Shown piece after piece: positions 16,275 through 25,685 of a stretch of DNA of 64,000 nucleotides. Under the pieces are notes generated by a model, which saw only the letters and a list, made by a program, of their open reading frames with translations, was not told where the DNA came from and ran no database searches. Position 1 is the stretch's first letter. Every line of letters begins with the position of its first letter. The stretch lies in the NCBI GenBank assembly GCA_050942895.1, contig JBMNOE010000003.1, forward strand, positions 62,001-126,000. The letters are read 5' to 3'. The translations under genes were made by a program, and so were the position numbers. Source of the stretch: JBNRMR01 sp050942895. GTDB lineage: Bacteria > Bacillota > Clostridia > Christensenellales > UBA1750.

Positions 16275-17609
16275 ATGAGCAGGCCCAATATCATCTTCTA
16301 TTTCACCGACCAGCAGCGCTGGGACACAATGGGTTGCTATGGCCAGCGCCTTGAAGTTACCCCGAATCTGGACAAGATGGCAAAGGAAGGAACCCGCTTT
16401 GACCTGGCTTTTACCTGCCAGCCTGTGTGCGGCCCGGCAAGAGCCTGCCTGCAAACGGGAATATACGCCACAGAGGTGGGGGTTCATACCAATGGCAGGG
16501 CGCTGAAAAGCAGCGATACCCTTGCCCGCAGGTTCAACGATGCGGGTTATGACACGGCATATATCGGCAAGTGGCATCTGGCCTCCGACAATGCAACCGG
16601 CGGCGAAAGCTACAGGACGACGGCAGTGCCGAAGGAAAGGCGCGGCGGATACCGGCACTGGATGGCGGCGGACGCCCTTGAGTTCACATCCCACGGCTAT
16701 AACGGCACCATGTTCGACGGCGACATGCAGCCCCATCATTTCGTGGGCTACAGGGTGGACTGCCTGAATGCCTTTGCAATCGACTACATACATCAGTGGT
16801 CGGACAATGGCAGAGAAAAGCCCTTCTTCCTGTTCCTTTCACACCTTGACCCACACCATCAGAACGACCGCGACCGCTACGAAGGCCCCGACGGCAGCAA
16901 GCATAAGTTTGCAGATTACGATGTGCCCGGCGACCTTGAGGGCACCCAGGGGGACTGGCGGGAAAACTATCCTGATTATCTTGGATCGTGCAACAGCATA
17001 GACGACAATGTCGGCAAGCTGATGGACACGCTGAAGGCCTACGGCATCGACGACAACACTGTCATAATATATACCAGCGATCATGGCAGTCATTTTAAGA
17101 CTCGCAACGAGGAGTACAAGCGCTCCTGCCACGATAGCTGTCTGCGGATACCCATGCTGGCATGGGGGCCAGGCTTCATGGGCGGCAACGTTGTGGATGA
17201 ACTGGTGAGTCTCATCGATGTGCCTGCCACCCTGCTGGACTGCGCCGGGATGGATATCCCCCAGCATTACAGGGGCGGCTCCATGAAAAAGCTGGTGAGC
17301 GGCCAGGAGAAGGATTGGCCCCAGTCTGTTTTTGCGCAGCTCAGCGAGGCTCAAACCGGCAGGACTGTGCGCACTAAGGACTGGAAATATGCGGTGAAAG
17401 CGCCGGAGCATTTGATACAAAACCCCGGCAGCGACGTCTATGAGGAAGCGTTCCTGTACGATCTTAAAAATGATCCTCATGAGAGGAACAATCTCATCGC
17501 ACAGGCTGAGCTGGAGAAGGTTCGCGCTGAGCTTCGGGAACTGCTGCTGGCGTACGTAGACGAAGTCGAAGGGGAAAGCCCGCAGATATTGCCGGCAAAG
17601 GCGCAGTAA
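16275..17609 (+). CDS. type I sulfatase (Cys-type)
   Basis: The 444-residue alkaline-phosphatase-superfamily enzyme hydrolyses sulfate esters. The formylglycine signature CxPxRxxxxTG is complete at Cys52-Gly-Pro-Ala-Arg...Thr61-Gly62, with Cys52 the residue to be oxidised to formylglycine. Metal ligands are suggested by the early FTDQQ region and by YTSDHGSHF. In an anaerobe a radical-SAM maturase would be needed and none is in the window. There is no signal peptide, so the substrate is probably imported. GCAGGAGGT precedes the ATG; a longer upstream frame only runs through the tandem repeat. Confidence 0.9.
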   Translation: MSRPNIIFYFTDQQRWDTMGCYGQRLEVTPNLDKMAKEGTRFDLAFTCQPVCGPARACLQTGIYATEVGVHTNGRALKSSDTLARRFNDAGYDTAYIGKWHLASDNATGGESYRTTAVPKERRGGYRHWMAADALEFTSHGYNGTMFDGDMQPHHFVGYRVDCLNAFAIDYIHQWSDNGREKPFFLFLSHLDPHHQNDRDRYEGPDGSKHKFADYDVPGDLEGTQGDWRENYPDYLGSCNSIDDNVGKLMDTLKAYGIDDNTVIIYTSDHGSHFKTRNEEYKRSCHDSCLRIPMLAWGPGFMGGNVVDELVSLIDVPATLLDCAGMDIPQHYRGGSMKKLVSGQEKDWPQSVFAQLSEAQTGRTVRTKDWKYAVKAPEHLIQNPGSDVYEEAFLYDLKNDPHERNNLIAQAELEKVRAELRELLLAYVDEVEGESPQILPAKAQ

Positions 17610-17640
17610 AGATGCAATAAAGGCGTTCTAAGGAGAGAAA

Positions 17641-18150
17641 ATGAAAAGGAAGTTTTGGCCATGGCTGGCTTCAGCCGCCGCTGTAGTCGTGATTATCGCA
17701 GGTTCGCTGATATTTAAGCAACACAGGACGACGATAAACCTTGACAAATTCTCAGATCACATGCTGTCATCGTCGCTATATTATCAGGGGATGGAGGGGT
17801 TTGCGGGGGATAATGCAGGCATCGCCGCGCGCTATGGAATCGATGGCGCCGATGTCGCCGATGCCAGAGGCTTTGCCGCCGCCGACGGTACCTCCCGGGA
17901 GTTCGCCATAATAAAGGCCGTTTCGGTGGAAAAGGCGGGCGATATGATGACTTCATTTGGCCTTTACGCAAAAGACCTGATGGATGGCTACAGCGCCGCC
18001 GGCAATGCGGAGGAATATCAGCGGGTGAGGGGATATGTGATCAGCCGCACGGGGGAATATGTGATATTCACGATAAGCGATTCAATTGGTTCCGGGAGTT
18101 TAGCCGCAAAGACATATTTGGACTCGACAATATACGACCAGACTCGCTGA
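17641..18150 (+). CDS. DUF4358-like membrane-anchored protein
   Basis: The 169-residue protein has an N-terminal membrane anchor or uncleaved signal (about residues 7-25). The extracytoplasmic domain carries EFAIIKAV in the middle and a C-terminal VISRTGEYVIFTISD strand pair. This pattern fits DUF4358, a family of small exported clostridial proteins of unknown role, though I rely on memory of the pattern. The start has AAGGAGAG upstream, 31 bases after the sulfatase, so it may be cotranscribed. Confidence 0.6.
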   Translation: MKRKFWPWLASAAAVVVIIAGSLIFKQHRTTINLDKFSDHMLSSSLYYQGMEGFAGDNAGIAARYGIDGADVADARGFAAADGTSREFAIIKAVSVEKAGDMMTSFGLYAKDLMDGYSAAGNAEEYQRVRGYVISRTGEYVIFTISDSIGSGSLAAKTYLDSTIYDQTR

Positions 18151-18164
18151 AGATTGGAGCAGGC

Positions 18165-18787
18165 ATGAGATACAATCACATCATCTGGGACTTTGACGGC
18201 ACTCTTTTAGGCAGCTATCCCTCGATGCTAAAGCCTTCCGTGAGGAACTGCTGGAAATCTGAGTAGACGAGCCCGTTGCCAAGATTGAAAAGCTATTGTG
18301 AATCTCTATGGGCCATGCCATAAAGCACTATCAAAAGCTCTACGGAATCGAAGACAGCTTCCTCGCAAGGTTTAAGGAGAGAAACGCCGAGACCGCGGAA
18401 AAAGGCTTCAGGCCCTTTAAGGGAGCCGCCGAAATCTGTCGGGCGGTGAAGGAATGCGGCGGAGAAAACTATCTGCTGACCCACAGGGGCGAATCTTCGG
18501 CTTACTTCATAGCGAAATTTGGCCTTGCCAGCTGCTTTGCAGAGCTTGTGACTTCAAAGAACGCCTTTGAAAGGAAGCCGAGCCCCCAGGGAATTTTGCA
18601 TCTGATTAAGCAGCATGATTTTCCCATGCGGGAAGCGCTGATGATCGGCGATAGGGATATCGACATTCTGGCCGCCAAAAGCGCGGGGATCAACTCCTGC
18701 TTTTTCAGCCATGAGGGCGGGCATTGCCCACAGGCGACCATGAATGTAAGCAGCTTTGAAGAATTGCTCTCAGCTTTGAATGAATAG
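18165..18787 (+). pseudogene. HAD-family phosphatase, broken by a frameshift and two stops
   Basis: The gene starts well (ATG 18165, GGAGC upstream) with the HAD motif DFDGTLL. Near 18230 one base appears missing: the frame then shifts to read KAFREELLEI, followed by TGA, VDEPVAKIEKLL, a second TGA, and then the intact remainder GHAIKHYQKLYGIED onward. The rest carries LLTHRG (motif II), KPSPQ (motif III Lys) and IGDRDIDI (motif IV). It resembles phosphoglycolate-phosphatase-like HADs. TGA ends many intact genes nearby, so this is decay rather than recoding. The fragment from ATG 18308 (159 residues) lacks the nucleophile Asp. Confidence 0.8.
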
Positions 18788-18796
18788 CGGCATATG

Positions 18797-18830
18797 AAAA
18801 AACCGGGGTGATAACATCAGCCCGGTTTTA
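18797..18830. terminator. bidirectional terminator between the two HAD genes
   Basis: AAACCGGG/CCCGGTTT stem with A- and T-runs on both sides, placed between convergent genes. Confidence 0.75.
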
Positions 18831-18859
18831 TTGTTTATTTTAAAAGTGAACACATGAAA

Positions 18860-19639
18860 TTAGGGCCGCAGGGGGATATCGCCGACGCCGTCAAGCACAT
18901 ACATGGGCGCATAGGGGAATTTATTTAGATCATCCCTCGAAGTGACGCCTGAGAGCACCAGAACGGTATCGATCTGGGACTCCACACCCGCCACTATGTC
19001 GGTGTCCATCCTGTCACCGATTATTGCGGTGTCGCGCACATCGGTTCCCAGCTTTTCCTGGGCGTGGCGCATCATCAGCGGGTTTGGCTTGCCCACGAAA
19101 TATGCATGCCTTCCGGTGGCCATCTCAATGGGGGCTATGAGGGCGCGGGTGGCAGGGGCGATGCCGTTCTCGACGGGGCCGGTCACATCCGGATTGGTGC
19201 CGATGAGCTTTGCTCCGCCGATCACCAGCTTTATGGCTCTTTCCAGCTTTTCATATGAATAGCCGCGGCTTTCACCGACGACGACATAGTCCGGGTTCAC
19301 ATCGTTGATTGTGTAGCCCACGCTGTAAAGGGCGTTTATCAGCCCTGCCTCGCCGATGACATATGCGCTGCCCATGGGCTTTTGTTTGCTTAAAAAGGCG
19401 GCGGTTGCCAGGGCGCTGGTGTAAAAATGCTCCTGGGAGATATCAAGGCCCAGCCTGAACAGCTTCTGCTGAAGCTCCAGCGGGGAGCGCTCGGATGAGT
19501 TAGTCAGGAAGAGATATCTTTTGTCGTTGGCGTGCATCCAATCGATGAACTCCACCACGCCGTCAAGCAGCTTGTTACCGTGATAGATTACGCCGTCCAT
19601 ATCGCAGATGAAACCCTGCTTGGAACGAAGCTCTTCCAT
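18860..19639 (-). CDS. HAD-IIA family hydrolase (NagD/AraL-like)
   Basis: The 259-residue phosphatase has HAD motif I CDMDGVIYHG, motif II LTNSS, the cap domain (PDYVVVGESR), GKPNPL with the motif III lysine, and motif IV IIGDRMDTDI. This is the NagD/p-nitrophenyl phosphatase type, which acts on nucleotides and sugar phosphates in the cytoplasm. AAAGGAG lies 11 bases before the ATG. It is transcribed alone, divergently from the sialidase-fold gene. Confidence 0.88.
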   Translation of the reverse strand: MEELRSKQGFICDMDGVIYHGNKLLDGVVEFIDWMHANDKRYLFLTNSSERSPLELQQKLFRLGLDISQEHFYTSALATAAFLSKQKPMGSAYVIGEAGLINALYSVGYTINDVNPDYVVVGESRGYSYEKLERAIKLVIGGAKLIGTNPDVTGPVENGIAPATRALIAPIEMATGRHAYFVGKPNPLMMRHAQEKLGTDVRDTAIIGDRMDTDIVAGVESQIDTVLVLSGVTSRDDLNKFPYAPMYVLDGVGDIPLRP

Positions 19640-19696
19640 AAAAACTTACACTCCTTTAACATTCGCCATAAAAGCATGAATGCTCTTTCAGCTTAC

Positions 19697-19726
19697 ATTA
19701 TAACCCATATACAGCCCTAAAAGCAA
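19697..19726 (-). promoter_or_regulatory. promoter of the HAD-IIA gene
   Basis: On the minus strand TTGCTT and TATAAT are 18 bases apart, about 60 bases before the start codon. Confidence 0.5.
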
Positions 19727-19761
19727 ACCCCATATGAACTTGTGCGGCCACATTGCCAAGA

Positions 19762-19790
19762 TTGCGCGGCGCGCAGGCCTTTGATATAAT
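19762..19790 (+). promoter_or_regulatory. promoter of the sialidase-fold gene
   Basis: TTGCGC (19762-19767) and TATAAT (19785-19790) are 17 bases apart, about 64 bases upstream of the ATG. Confidence 0.5.
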
Positions 19791-19853
19791 ATTAAGTATA
19801 ATTTATGATGTGCAATATTATCCTATGCATTGGGAAAACGAAGGGAGACTTAA

Positions 19854-21659
19854 ATGAGCGACATACGTTACACCGGCAAAAGGAAGGCCGACATCAGGTT
19901 TCAGGACGGCGCTTTGCCCCATGCGGCGGGCGTTAAAACTTATCAGGTGATGAGAGCCTGCCGTGATCTGCCGGATGAGAGCGACGGCTTTGGCTGGACA
20001 TATAACCACGCTGCGGACATTGTGTTTTGGAAGGGCAGGTTCTTCGTTGAATATCTTTCAAACCCTGTGAGCGAGCATGTGCCACCGGGCCAGGTGCTGA
20101 TTTGCTCCAGCGAAAGCGGCAGCGACTGGGGCTTCCCCAAGACCGCTTTCCCCGCATGTGAATTTCCCGCCGCACCCTATAAGGGGCCAAACAAGGAGCT
20201 TTTAGGGGAGCTTGCCCAGGGCGTGCCGCACCACAGGATGGGCTTTTATGCCGCTTCAAACGGCGTTCTGCTGGCGTCATCATTTTACGGAATATGCCCT
20301 GAACCCCACACAAACCCCAACAACGGTTACGGCGTGGGCAGGGTTATCTGCCGCGTGTTCGAGGATTTTAATCTTTCGCCGGTTTACTTCATCAAGTTTA
20401 ACGAGGCCGGCGGTTACAACCGGGAAAACGCAGGCGATGTTTTTCCATACTACAAACAGAGCGGCGACAAAGAGCTTATCGCCGCCTGCGACGAACTCCT
20501 TGAAAACGATCTGGTGATGCAGCAGTGGTGGGAGGAGGAAAGATTCGACAAAAGCTTTGTGGCGGGGGGCGCCTCCGCACTTTCCTACTACAGCGCCGCA
20601 GACGGCAGCATCGTGGGCGTTTACAAAAACGGTCTGACCAGAGTTTCGAGGGACGGCGGAAAGAGCTGGTCGAAGCTTGCGGAAAACCCCTCCATCGAAA
20701 CCGCAACGGGCAAGGTCTGGGGGCAAAAGACCTCCGACGGAAAATACGCTCTTTTATACAATCCCACCACCAATGGTCAGCACCGCTGGCCCATCGCAAT
20801 AGTCACCGGCGATGACGGCTATGAGTTTGGCGGCCTTTCAGCGGTTACGAGCGAAGTTTCGCCCCAGCGCTACGCAGGGCTGATGAAAAATCTTGGGCCC
20901 CAGTATTTGCGGGGAATCTGCGAAGGAAACCCTGAAGCGCCGGACGGCAATATCTGGATCGCCTACAGCAACAACAAGGAGGATATCTGGGTAAGCTGCG
21001 TGCCGGTGCCGGTTAGGAGCTGCGAAAACAGCGATGAAATAAGCGATGTTCTGCCAGAGGATTTTGACAAATGGAATATTTATTCCCCCAAATGGGCGCC
21101 GGTAAGAGCGGCAAAGGACGGGATAAGCCTTAAGGACAAGGACAGATATGACAGGGCGATTGCCGAAAGAGCGCTGCCCGAATCAGAGAGCTTTTCACTG
21201 AGGGCAAAGGTGCGGGTGGATGAAAAATCATCCGACAACATATTGCTGATAGAGCTTTGCGACGATAAGGGCGCAGCGCCCGTCAGCATGCATTTCGCCG
21301 GCGACGGAAATGTTCACATCAAAAGTGGCGGCAGGGCGCAGGCACGTTGTGCTTACAGTGAAGGCAAGCTTTATGAAGTGATGATAAGCGGAGATTGCCG
21401 CATGAACGATTCCCGCTTTACGATATCGGACGGCGAAACCGGCCGGGAGATATTCAGCGCCGCCTATAAGTTCGATCAAAGCGTCCATTCCGTTCAGAGG
21501 GCTGTCTTTGCCACAAAAAGGCGCTTTACGCTTCGGGATTTGGAGAGCAACGGCCACGACGGCCTTATAGGGGATCTGCCCGACTCCGACAGCCAAACAG
21601 AAAAGGGCAGCTATACAATCGCCGCTTTTCAGTTTAAAAAGCTGGGTGGACAGCGTTGA
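19854..21659 (+). CDS. sialidase-fold (Asp-box) protein, possible glycosidase
   Basis: The 601-residue protein has repeated aromatic strand motifs of a beta-propeller and one clear Asp-box, SRDGGKSW, at about residues 265-272. It also shows GNIWIAYSNNKEDIWVS, as in BNR/sialidase-like proteins. The C-terminal 200 residues look like a separate beta-sandwich domain. There is no signal peptide, so any activity is cytoplasmic. I cannot identify the sialidase arginine triad with confidence, so the substrate is open. GAAGGGAG precedes the ATG. Its stop overlaps the start region of the next gene (pdp), which is unusual coupling between a glycan enzyme and nucleoside salvage. Confidence 0.6.
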   Translation: MSDIRYTGKRKADIRFQDGALPHAAGVKTYQVMRACRDLPDESDGFGWTYNHAADIVFWKGRFFVEYLSNPVSEHVPPGQVLICSSESGSDWGFPKTAFPACEFPAAPYKGPNKELLGELAQGVPHHRMGFYAASNGVLLASSFYGICPEPHTNPNNGYGVGRVICRVFEDFNLSPVYFIKFNEAGGYNRENAGDVFPYYKQSGDKELIAACDELLENDLVMQQWWEEERFDKSFVAGGASALSYYSAADGSIVGVYKNGLTRVSRDGGKSWSKLAENPSIETATGKVWGQKTSDGKYALLYNPTTNGQHRWPIAIVTGDDGYEFGGLSAVTSEVSPQRYAGLMKNLGPQYLRGICEGNPEAPDGNIWIAYSNNKEDIWVSCVPVPVRSCENSDEISDVLPEDFDKWNIYSPKWAPVRAAKDGISLKDKDRYDRAIAERALPESESFSLRAKVRVDEKSSDNILLIELCDDKGAAPVSMHFAGDGNVHIKSGGRAQARCAYSEGKLYEVMISGDCRMNDSRFTISDGETGREIFSAAYKFDQSVHSVQRAVFATKRRFTLRDLESNGHDGLIGDLPDSDSQTEKGSYTIAAFQFKKLGGQR

Positions 21660-21661
21660 AC

Positions 21662-22951
21662 ATGGTTGAAATCATCGCTAAAAAACGGGATGGCCTTGAA
21701 CTTAGCGAAAGAGATATCAGTTTTTTTGTAAATGGAATAAACGACGGAAGCGTTGCAGACTATCAGGCCGCCGCCATGCTGATGGCGATTAGAATCAACG
21801 GAATGACCGCCGAGGAGACCACTGCCCTGACCCTTGCCATGATGCGCTCCGGCCATGTGGCGGATCTTTCGGCCATAGACGGCGTGAAGGTGGACAAGCA
21901 TTCCACCGGCGGCGTGGGCGACACGGTGACTCTTGTGGCGCTGCCATTAGCGGCTGCCTGCGGCTGCAAGATCGCCAAGATGAGCGGCAGGTCTTTGGGC
22001 CACACCGGCGGCACCATAGACAAGATGAATTCCATCGGCATGAGGACGGATCTTTCGATGGACGAGATAATCGCCCAGGTGCAAAGCATCGGCATATGTG
22101 TGGCTGAGCAGAGCGAAAACCTGGCCCCGGCCGACGGGGTTCTCTACGCCCTAAGGGATGTGACCGCCACTGTGGACAGCATACCGCTGGTGGCATCCTC
22201 CATACTTTCTAAAAAGCTGGCGACGGGCGCCGAGGCAATCGTGCTGGATGTGAAATGCGGCTCTGGGGCCATTTTTGAGGATGAAAAGGACAGCGAGGCC
22301 TTGGCTAAAGCCATGTCTGAGATTGGACATTTGGCTGGGAAAAAGGTGATTTCGCTGCTTACGGACATGGCTCAGCCATTGGGAAACTGCATCGGAAACC
22401 GCCTTGAAGTCTATGAAGCGGTGCGTTTGCTTAACGGAGAAATAAAAGGCGGCGACCTGCTAAAGCTTTCAAAGTTTGTGGCCGCGAAAATGCTTGAATT
22501 GGGCCTGGGTGTTGGCGAAAAAGAAGCCGATAAAAGGATAGACGAAGCTTTGAAAGACGGCGAAGGCCTTAAAAAGCTGCGTGAATTCGTTTCGGCTCAA
22601 GGGGGAGAGGTGGACGCAATCGATGATCCTGAGCTTTTGCTCAGAGGAAAAATGATGGATGTTCTCTCCGCTGAAGAAGGCTGGTTTTCGGGCGCGGATA
22701 CCGCTACAATCGGCCGGGCGGCCCAAAATCTTGGTGCGGGCAGGCTGAAAAAGACGGATGTGATCGACGGCGACGTGGGCATTATTATGCGGATAAGAAT
22801 CGGTGATCGTGTGGAAAAAGGCCAGGCTGTTGCCACGCTGGTTTACAAAAATGATGAAAAAGCCCGGGAATCAAAAGAGATGCTGCTTGCCGCAATAAAA
22901 ATACGCGAAGAAAAACCGGAAAAACCAAGGCTCATCCATAAGATTATTTAA
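21662..22951 (+). CDS. pdp: pyrimidine-nucleoside phosphorylase
   Basis: The enzyme converts uridine, thymidine and deoxyuridine plus phosphate into base and (deoxy)ribose 1-phosphate. The 429-residue protein contains KVDKHSTGGVGDT (phosphate site) and the family signature SGRSLGHTGGTIDK. The glycine-rich dimer interface and the C-terminal GVIM-type barrel-sandwich part (GDVGIIMRIRIGDRVEKGQ) are also present. The ATG at 21662 is preferred; a TTG at 21656 overlaps the upstream stop. Its product feeds deoC after phosphopentomutase, which is not in the window. Confidence 0.93.
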   Translation: MVEIIAKKRDGLELSERDISFFVNGINDGSVADYQAAAMLMAIRINGMTAEETTALTLAMMRSGHVADLSAIDGVKVDKHSTGGVGDTVTLVALPLAAACGCKIAKMSGRSLGHTGGTIDKMNSIGMRTDLSMDEIIAQVQSIGICVAEQSENLAPADGVLYALRDVTATVDSIPLVASSILSKKLATGAEAIVLDVKCGSGAIFEDEKDSEALAKAMSEIGHLAGKKVISLLTDMAQPLGNCIGNRLEVYEAVRLLNGEIKGGDLLKLSKFVAAKMLELGLGVGEKEADKRIDEALKDGEGLKKLREFVSAQGGEVDAIDDPELLLRGKMMDVLSAEEGWFSGADTATIGRAAQNLGAGRLKKTDVIDGDVGIIMRIRIGDRVEKGQAVATLVYKNDEKARESKEMLLAAIKIREEKPEKPRLIHKII

Positions 22952-22967
22952 TCAAAGGGGTGAAAGA

Positions 22968-23540
22968 ATGAAACATCAAGGCACAAAAAGGCTTGAAACT
23001 GGCAGGCTGATTCTCCGCAGGTTTGTCATAGATGACGCCGAAGCCATGTACAATAACTGGGCCAGCGACCCTGAGGTTTCAAAGTATTTAACATGGCCGT
23101 ATCATAAAACGGTTGAAGTTAGCAAAAATGTGCTGACGGACTGGACTTGCCGTTACAGCGAGGATGACTATTACCAATGGGCTATCGTTTTGAAGGAGAA
23201 TGGAAATGAGCCGATTGGCAGCATTGCTGTCGTCCATAAGAATGATAATCTGGAAATGGTGCATATAGGCTATTGCATAGGGAAAAGATGGTGGAACAAA
23301 GGGATTATGTCCGAAGCCTTAGCTGCCCTCGTCAGATTCTTTTTTGAGGAAGTGGGTGTGAACCGCATTGAAGCGCGCCATGACACGAGGAATCCTAACT
23401 CCGGAAAAGTTATGATGAAATGCGGGCTACGACATGAAGGAACTTTTCGTGAGGCGGATTTGAACAACCAAGGTATATGCGATAGCGCCATGTACGCTAT
23501 CTTATATAGTGATTATAAATCAGAAAAGCAAAAAGGCTAA
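22968..23540 (+). CDS. GNAT N-acetyltransferase (RimJ/RimL type)
   Basis: The 190-residue protein starts TKRLETGRLILRRF, the usual opening of RimJ/RimL-like acetyltransferases, and ends with the conserved GVNRIEARHDTRNPNSGKVM and GLRHEGTFRE, where the helix after the beta-bulge binds acetyl-CoA. Its acceptor (protein N terminus, antibiotic or metabolite) cannot be told. AAAGGGGTG precedes the ATG, 16 bases after pdp. Confidence 0.85.
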   Translation: MKHQGTKRLETGRLILRRFVIDDAEAMYNNWASDPEVSKYLTWPYHKTVEVSKNVLTDWTCRYSEDDYYQWAIVLKENGNEPIGSIAVVHKNDNLEMVHIGYCIGKRWWNKGIMSEALAALVRFFFEEVGVNRIEARHDTRNPNSGKVMMKCGLRHEGTFREADLNNQGICDSAMYAILYSDYKSEKQKG

Positions 23541-23561
23541 AACTGAATTAAAGAGGTAATT

Positions 23562-24104
23562 ATGAACGCAAAAAATATCGCCAAGATCGCTATTTTTACG
23601 GCCCTGACAGCAATCTGCGCCCAGCTTTCGATACCCACGCCCCTGAGCTCCGCGCCATTTACGCTGTCTATTTTCGGCGTGTTCCTGGCCGGCGCTTTGC
23701 TGGATGAAAAATCGGCGGTATTCTCGCAGCTGGTCTATCTTTTGATAGGCGCGGTGGGGCTGCCTGTATTTTCTATGTTCAGAGGGGGCCTTGGAATGCT
23801 GGTTGGGGCAACAGGCGGCTTTTTGATAGCCTATCCTTTCATGGCATTCATTACCTCTTTTTGCAACAGAAGGCTAAAAGACAGTATTAAAAAAGACTGG
23901 CTAAGGCTGTTTGTTTCAACCTGCGCCAGTCTTCCCGTGTGCTATATCTTTGGTGCGGCGGGGATGATGGCATTCCTGGGCCTGCCGCTAAAATCTGCGC
24001 TGATGGCGGGGGTTTTGCCCTTCATCGCAGTTGATATCGTGAAGGCGGCTCTTTGCTCGCTTTTGGCGGCAAGACTTCAGCCTCTGGTTTCAAAGTTTAG
24101 CTGA
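23562..24104 (+). CDS. bioY: biotin transporter BioY (ECF S component)
   Basis: BioY is the substrate-binding membrane subunit for biotin uptake, working with a shared ECF energising module (EcfA/A'/T), which is not in this window. The 180-residue protein has six hydrophobic segments, the N-terminal SIPTPLSSAPFTLS and the GGLGMLVGATGGFLIAYP motif typical of BioY. AAAGAGGT precedes the ATG. No biotin repressor site or riboswitch is recognisable in the 21-base gap upstream. Confidence 0.92.
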   Translation: MNAKNIAKIAIFTALTAICAQLSIPTPLSSAPFTLSIFGVFLAGALLDEKSAVFSQLVYLLIGAVGLPVFSMFRGGLGMLVGATGGFLIAYPFMAFITSFCNRRLKDSIKKDWLRLFVSTCASLPVCYIFGAAGMMAFLGLPLKSALMAGVLPFIAVDIVKAALCSLLAARLQPLVSKFS

Positions 24105-24119
24105 GTTTCACTTCAAATA

Positions 24120-25658
24120 TTATATAGTTTCCCAAAAGCGCATGAAAGCGGCCCGGCCCTCCGGGCTGTCTTTATATACCCCTGCGTCCTCCAGGATTTG
24201 CCGGCAGACTTTCGCCAGCTCATTCCTGATGACGCCCTCGGCTTCGCAGGAGGTAACCTTGCCATGCTTATCGATGATTTCCAAAAGCCAGCGCATATGA
24301 AGCTCCGGGCAGGAACTGATCTCGGCCTTTCCGCAGAGTATATCCTCCAGAATTTTCAGCTCGCTCTTGAGCCTTCCCGGCAGTATGAACAGGCCCATAA
24401 CCTCGATTAAGCCGATATTTTCCTTCTTAATGTGGTGCAAATCCTGATGGGGATGGAAAATGCCTGTGGGATGTTCCTCGCTCATGCGGTTATTGCGAAG
24501 GACGAGGTTTAATATGTAATCCCCTGCGCCCATGCGGGCGATGGGGGTGAGGGTGTTGTGGGGCTGGTCGGTTTCGGCGATTATGTCGGCGCTCTTATCG
24601 CTGTGGCCCTGCCAGGCAATAAGCACCCTGTCGGCAGCGTTTGTCAGCGCTTCCCTGCATTTTGAGCGCAGGCGGATGCAGGTCATGGGCCATTTGACCA
24701 ATGCCGCGGCTACTTTTTCATCTTCATAGGAAAGAGGGATTTCGTCCGGAGCTTTATCCATCGGGAAATGATAGCGTCCGCCCTGGAAATGAATGTGGCT
24801 GATTATTGAGCCGCTCATGAGGGGCAAATCCGAGTTGGAGCCGATGAAATAATGGGGGAGGAAGTCGACGAAATCCAGCAGCTTCACAAAGGCATCCCGG
24901 TCTATCTTCATGGGAGTGTGCTGATCGCTCAGGGCGATGCAGTGTTCGTTATAGTAAAGATAAGGCGAATATTGCAGATGCCAGTTTTCGCCGCCCAAAG
25001 TGATGGGGATCATCCTGTGGTTTTGCCTGGGGGCGTGTATGGCGTCGCCGGCGTTGCCCGTGTTCTCCACGCAAAGGGCGCATTTGGGATAATCGCCCTG
25101 GGTCTTTTTTGCCGCTGCTTCGATGAGCTTAAGGTCATATTCAGGCTTGCTCAGGTTTATCGTCACCTTTATTTCGCCATATGGTGAAGGGGCTTCAAAC
25201 TCTATGTTCTTGGCGATTGCATCCACCTGTATATAGTTGGACTTGCGGCTGTAGCCATAGAACCAATCGGTGGCGGCGCTCTTGCCGCCTTCAATAACCT
25301 TCTGGTTGAAAATGCTCTGGACAGAGCTGGGGGGCAAAGTCAGGCAGCCCATTATCCGTGCGCTGAAAAGCTCCAGGCTTCGGACATCGCCGGAGGTCAG
25401 CCCCTCATTTACGGCGTATCCGCAAAGAATATCCAAATATGCTTTAGCGGTTTCACGCTTTTCATTTTCACTTGGCTCAAAAAGATTATAGCCCGGGAAG
25501 GGCTCGGAAATTTTAAGCACATCCAAAAGCAGATTACGGCAGTAGGGCACATCCTCCCTGAATATAAGGCCGCTGTTTATGGCAAAGCCCAGAAGCTCCT
25601 CCAGCGCGGCGGCGGCTGATTCACGGCCCTGATTTTGAGCGTTAAAAAAAACATCCAT
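24120..25658 (-). CDS. galT: galactose-1-phosphate uridylyltransferase (Firmicutes type)
   Basis: GalT exchanges UMP between UDP-glucose and galactose 1-phosphate in the Leloir pathway. The 512-residue length and sequence fit the long Gram-positive class. The active-site histidines are in ISHIHFQGG (HxH nucleophile region), and a His-rich GIFHPHQDLHHIKKENIGLIEVMG follows. It is divergent from galK across 228 bases, so the two galactose genes share a control region. No galE or galM is present here. Confidence 0.93.
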   Translation of the reverse strand: MDVFFNAQNQGRESAAAALEELLGFAINSGLIFREDVPYCRNLLLDVLKISEPFPGYNLFEPSENEKRETAKAYLDILCGYAVNEGLTSGDVRSLELFSARIMGCLTLPPSSVQSIFNQKVIEGGKSAATDWFYGYSRKSNYIQVDAIAKNIEFEAPSPYGEIKVTINLSKPEYDLKLIEAAAKKTQGDYPKCALCVENTGNAGDAIHAPRQNHRMIPITLGGENWHLQYSPYLYYNEHCIALSDQHTPMKIDRDAFVKLLDFVDFLPHYFIGSNSDLPLMSGSIISHIHFQGGRYHFPMDKAPDEIPLSYEDEKVAAALVKWPMTCIRLRSKCREALTNAADRVLIAWQGHSDKSADIIAETDQPHNTLTPIARMGAGDYILNLVLRNNRMSEEHPTGIFHPHQDLHHIKKENIGLIEVMGLFILPGRLKSELKILEDILCGKAEISSCPELHMRWLLEIIDKHGKVTSCEAEGVIRNELAKVCRQILEDAGVYKDSPEGRAAFMRFWETI

Positions 25659-25685
25659 ATAATAAACACCTCCACAAACAAGACT

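Noticed and set aside
14997..16793. Long reverse-strand reading frame opposite dusB and the sulfatase
   Set aside because: No protein family features and His/Pro/Gly-rich shadow composition; the plus-strand genes are clear.
18165..18310. In-frame TGA codons read as selenocysteine or tryptophan in the HAD gene
   Set aside because: TGA ends many intact genes here (rnfA, deoC, tsaE, uppS), a frameshift is also present, and no SECIS-like stem was evident.
23541..23561. Biotin-dependent control site before bioY
   Set aside because: The gap is only 21 bases and holds just a ribosome binding site.
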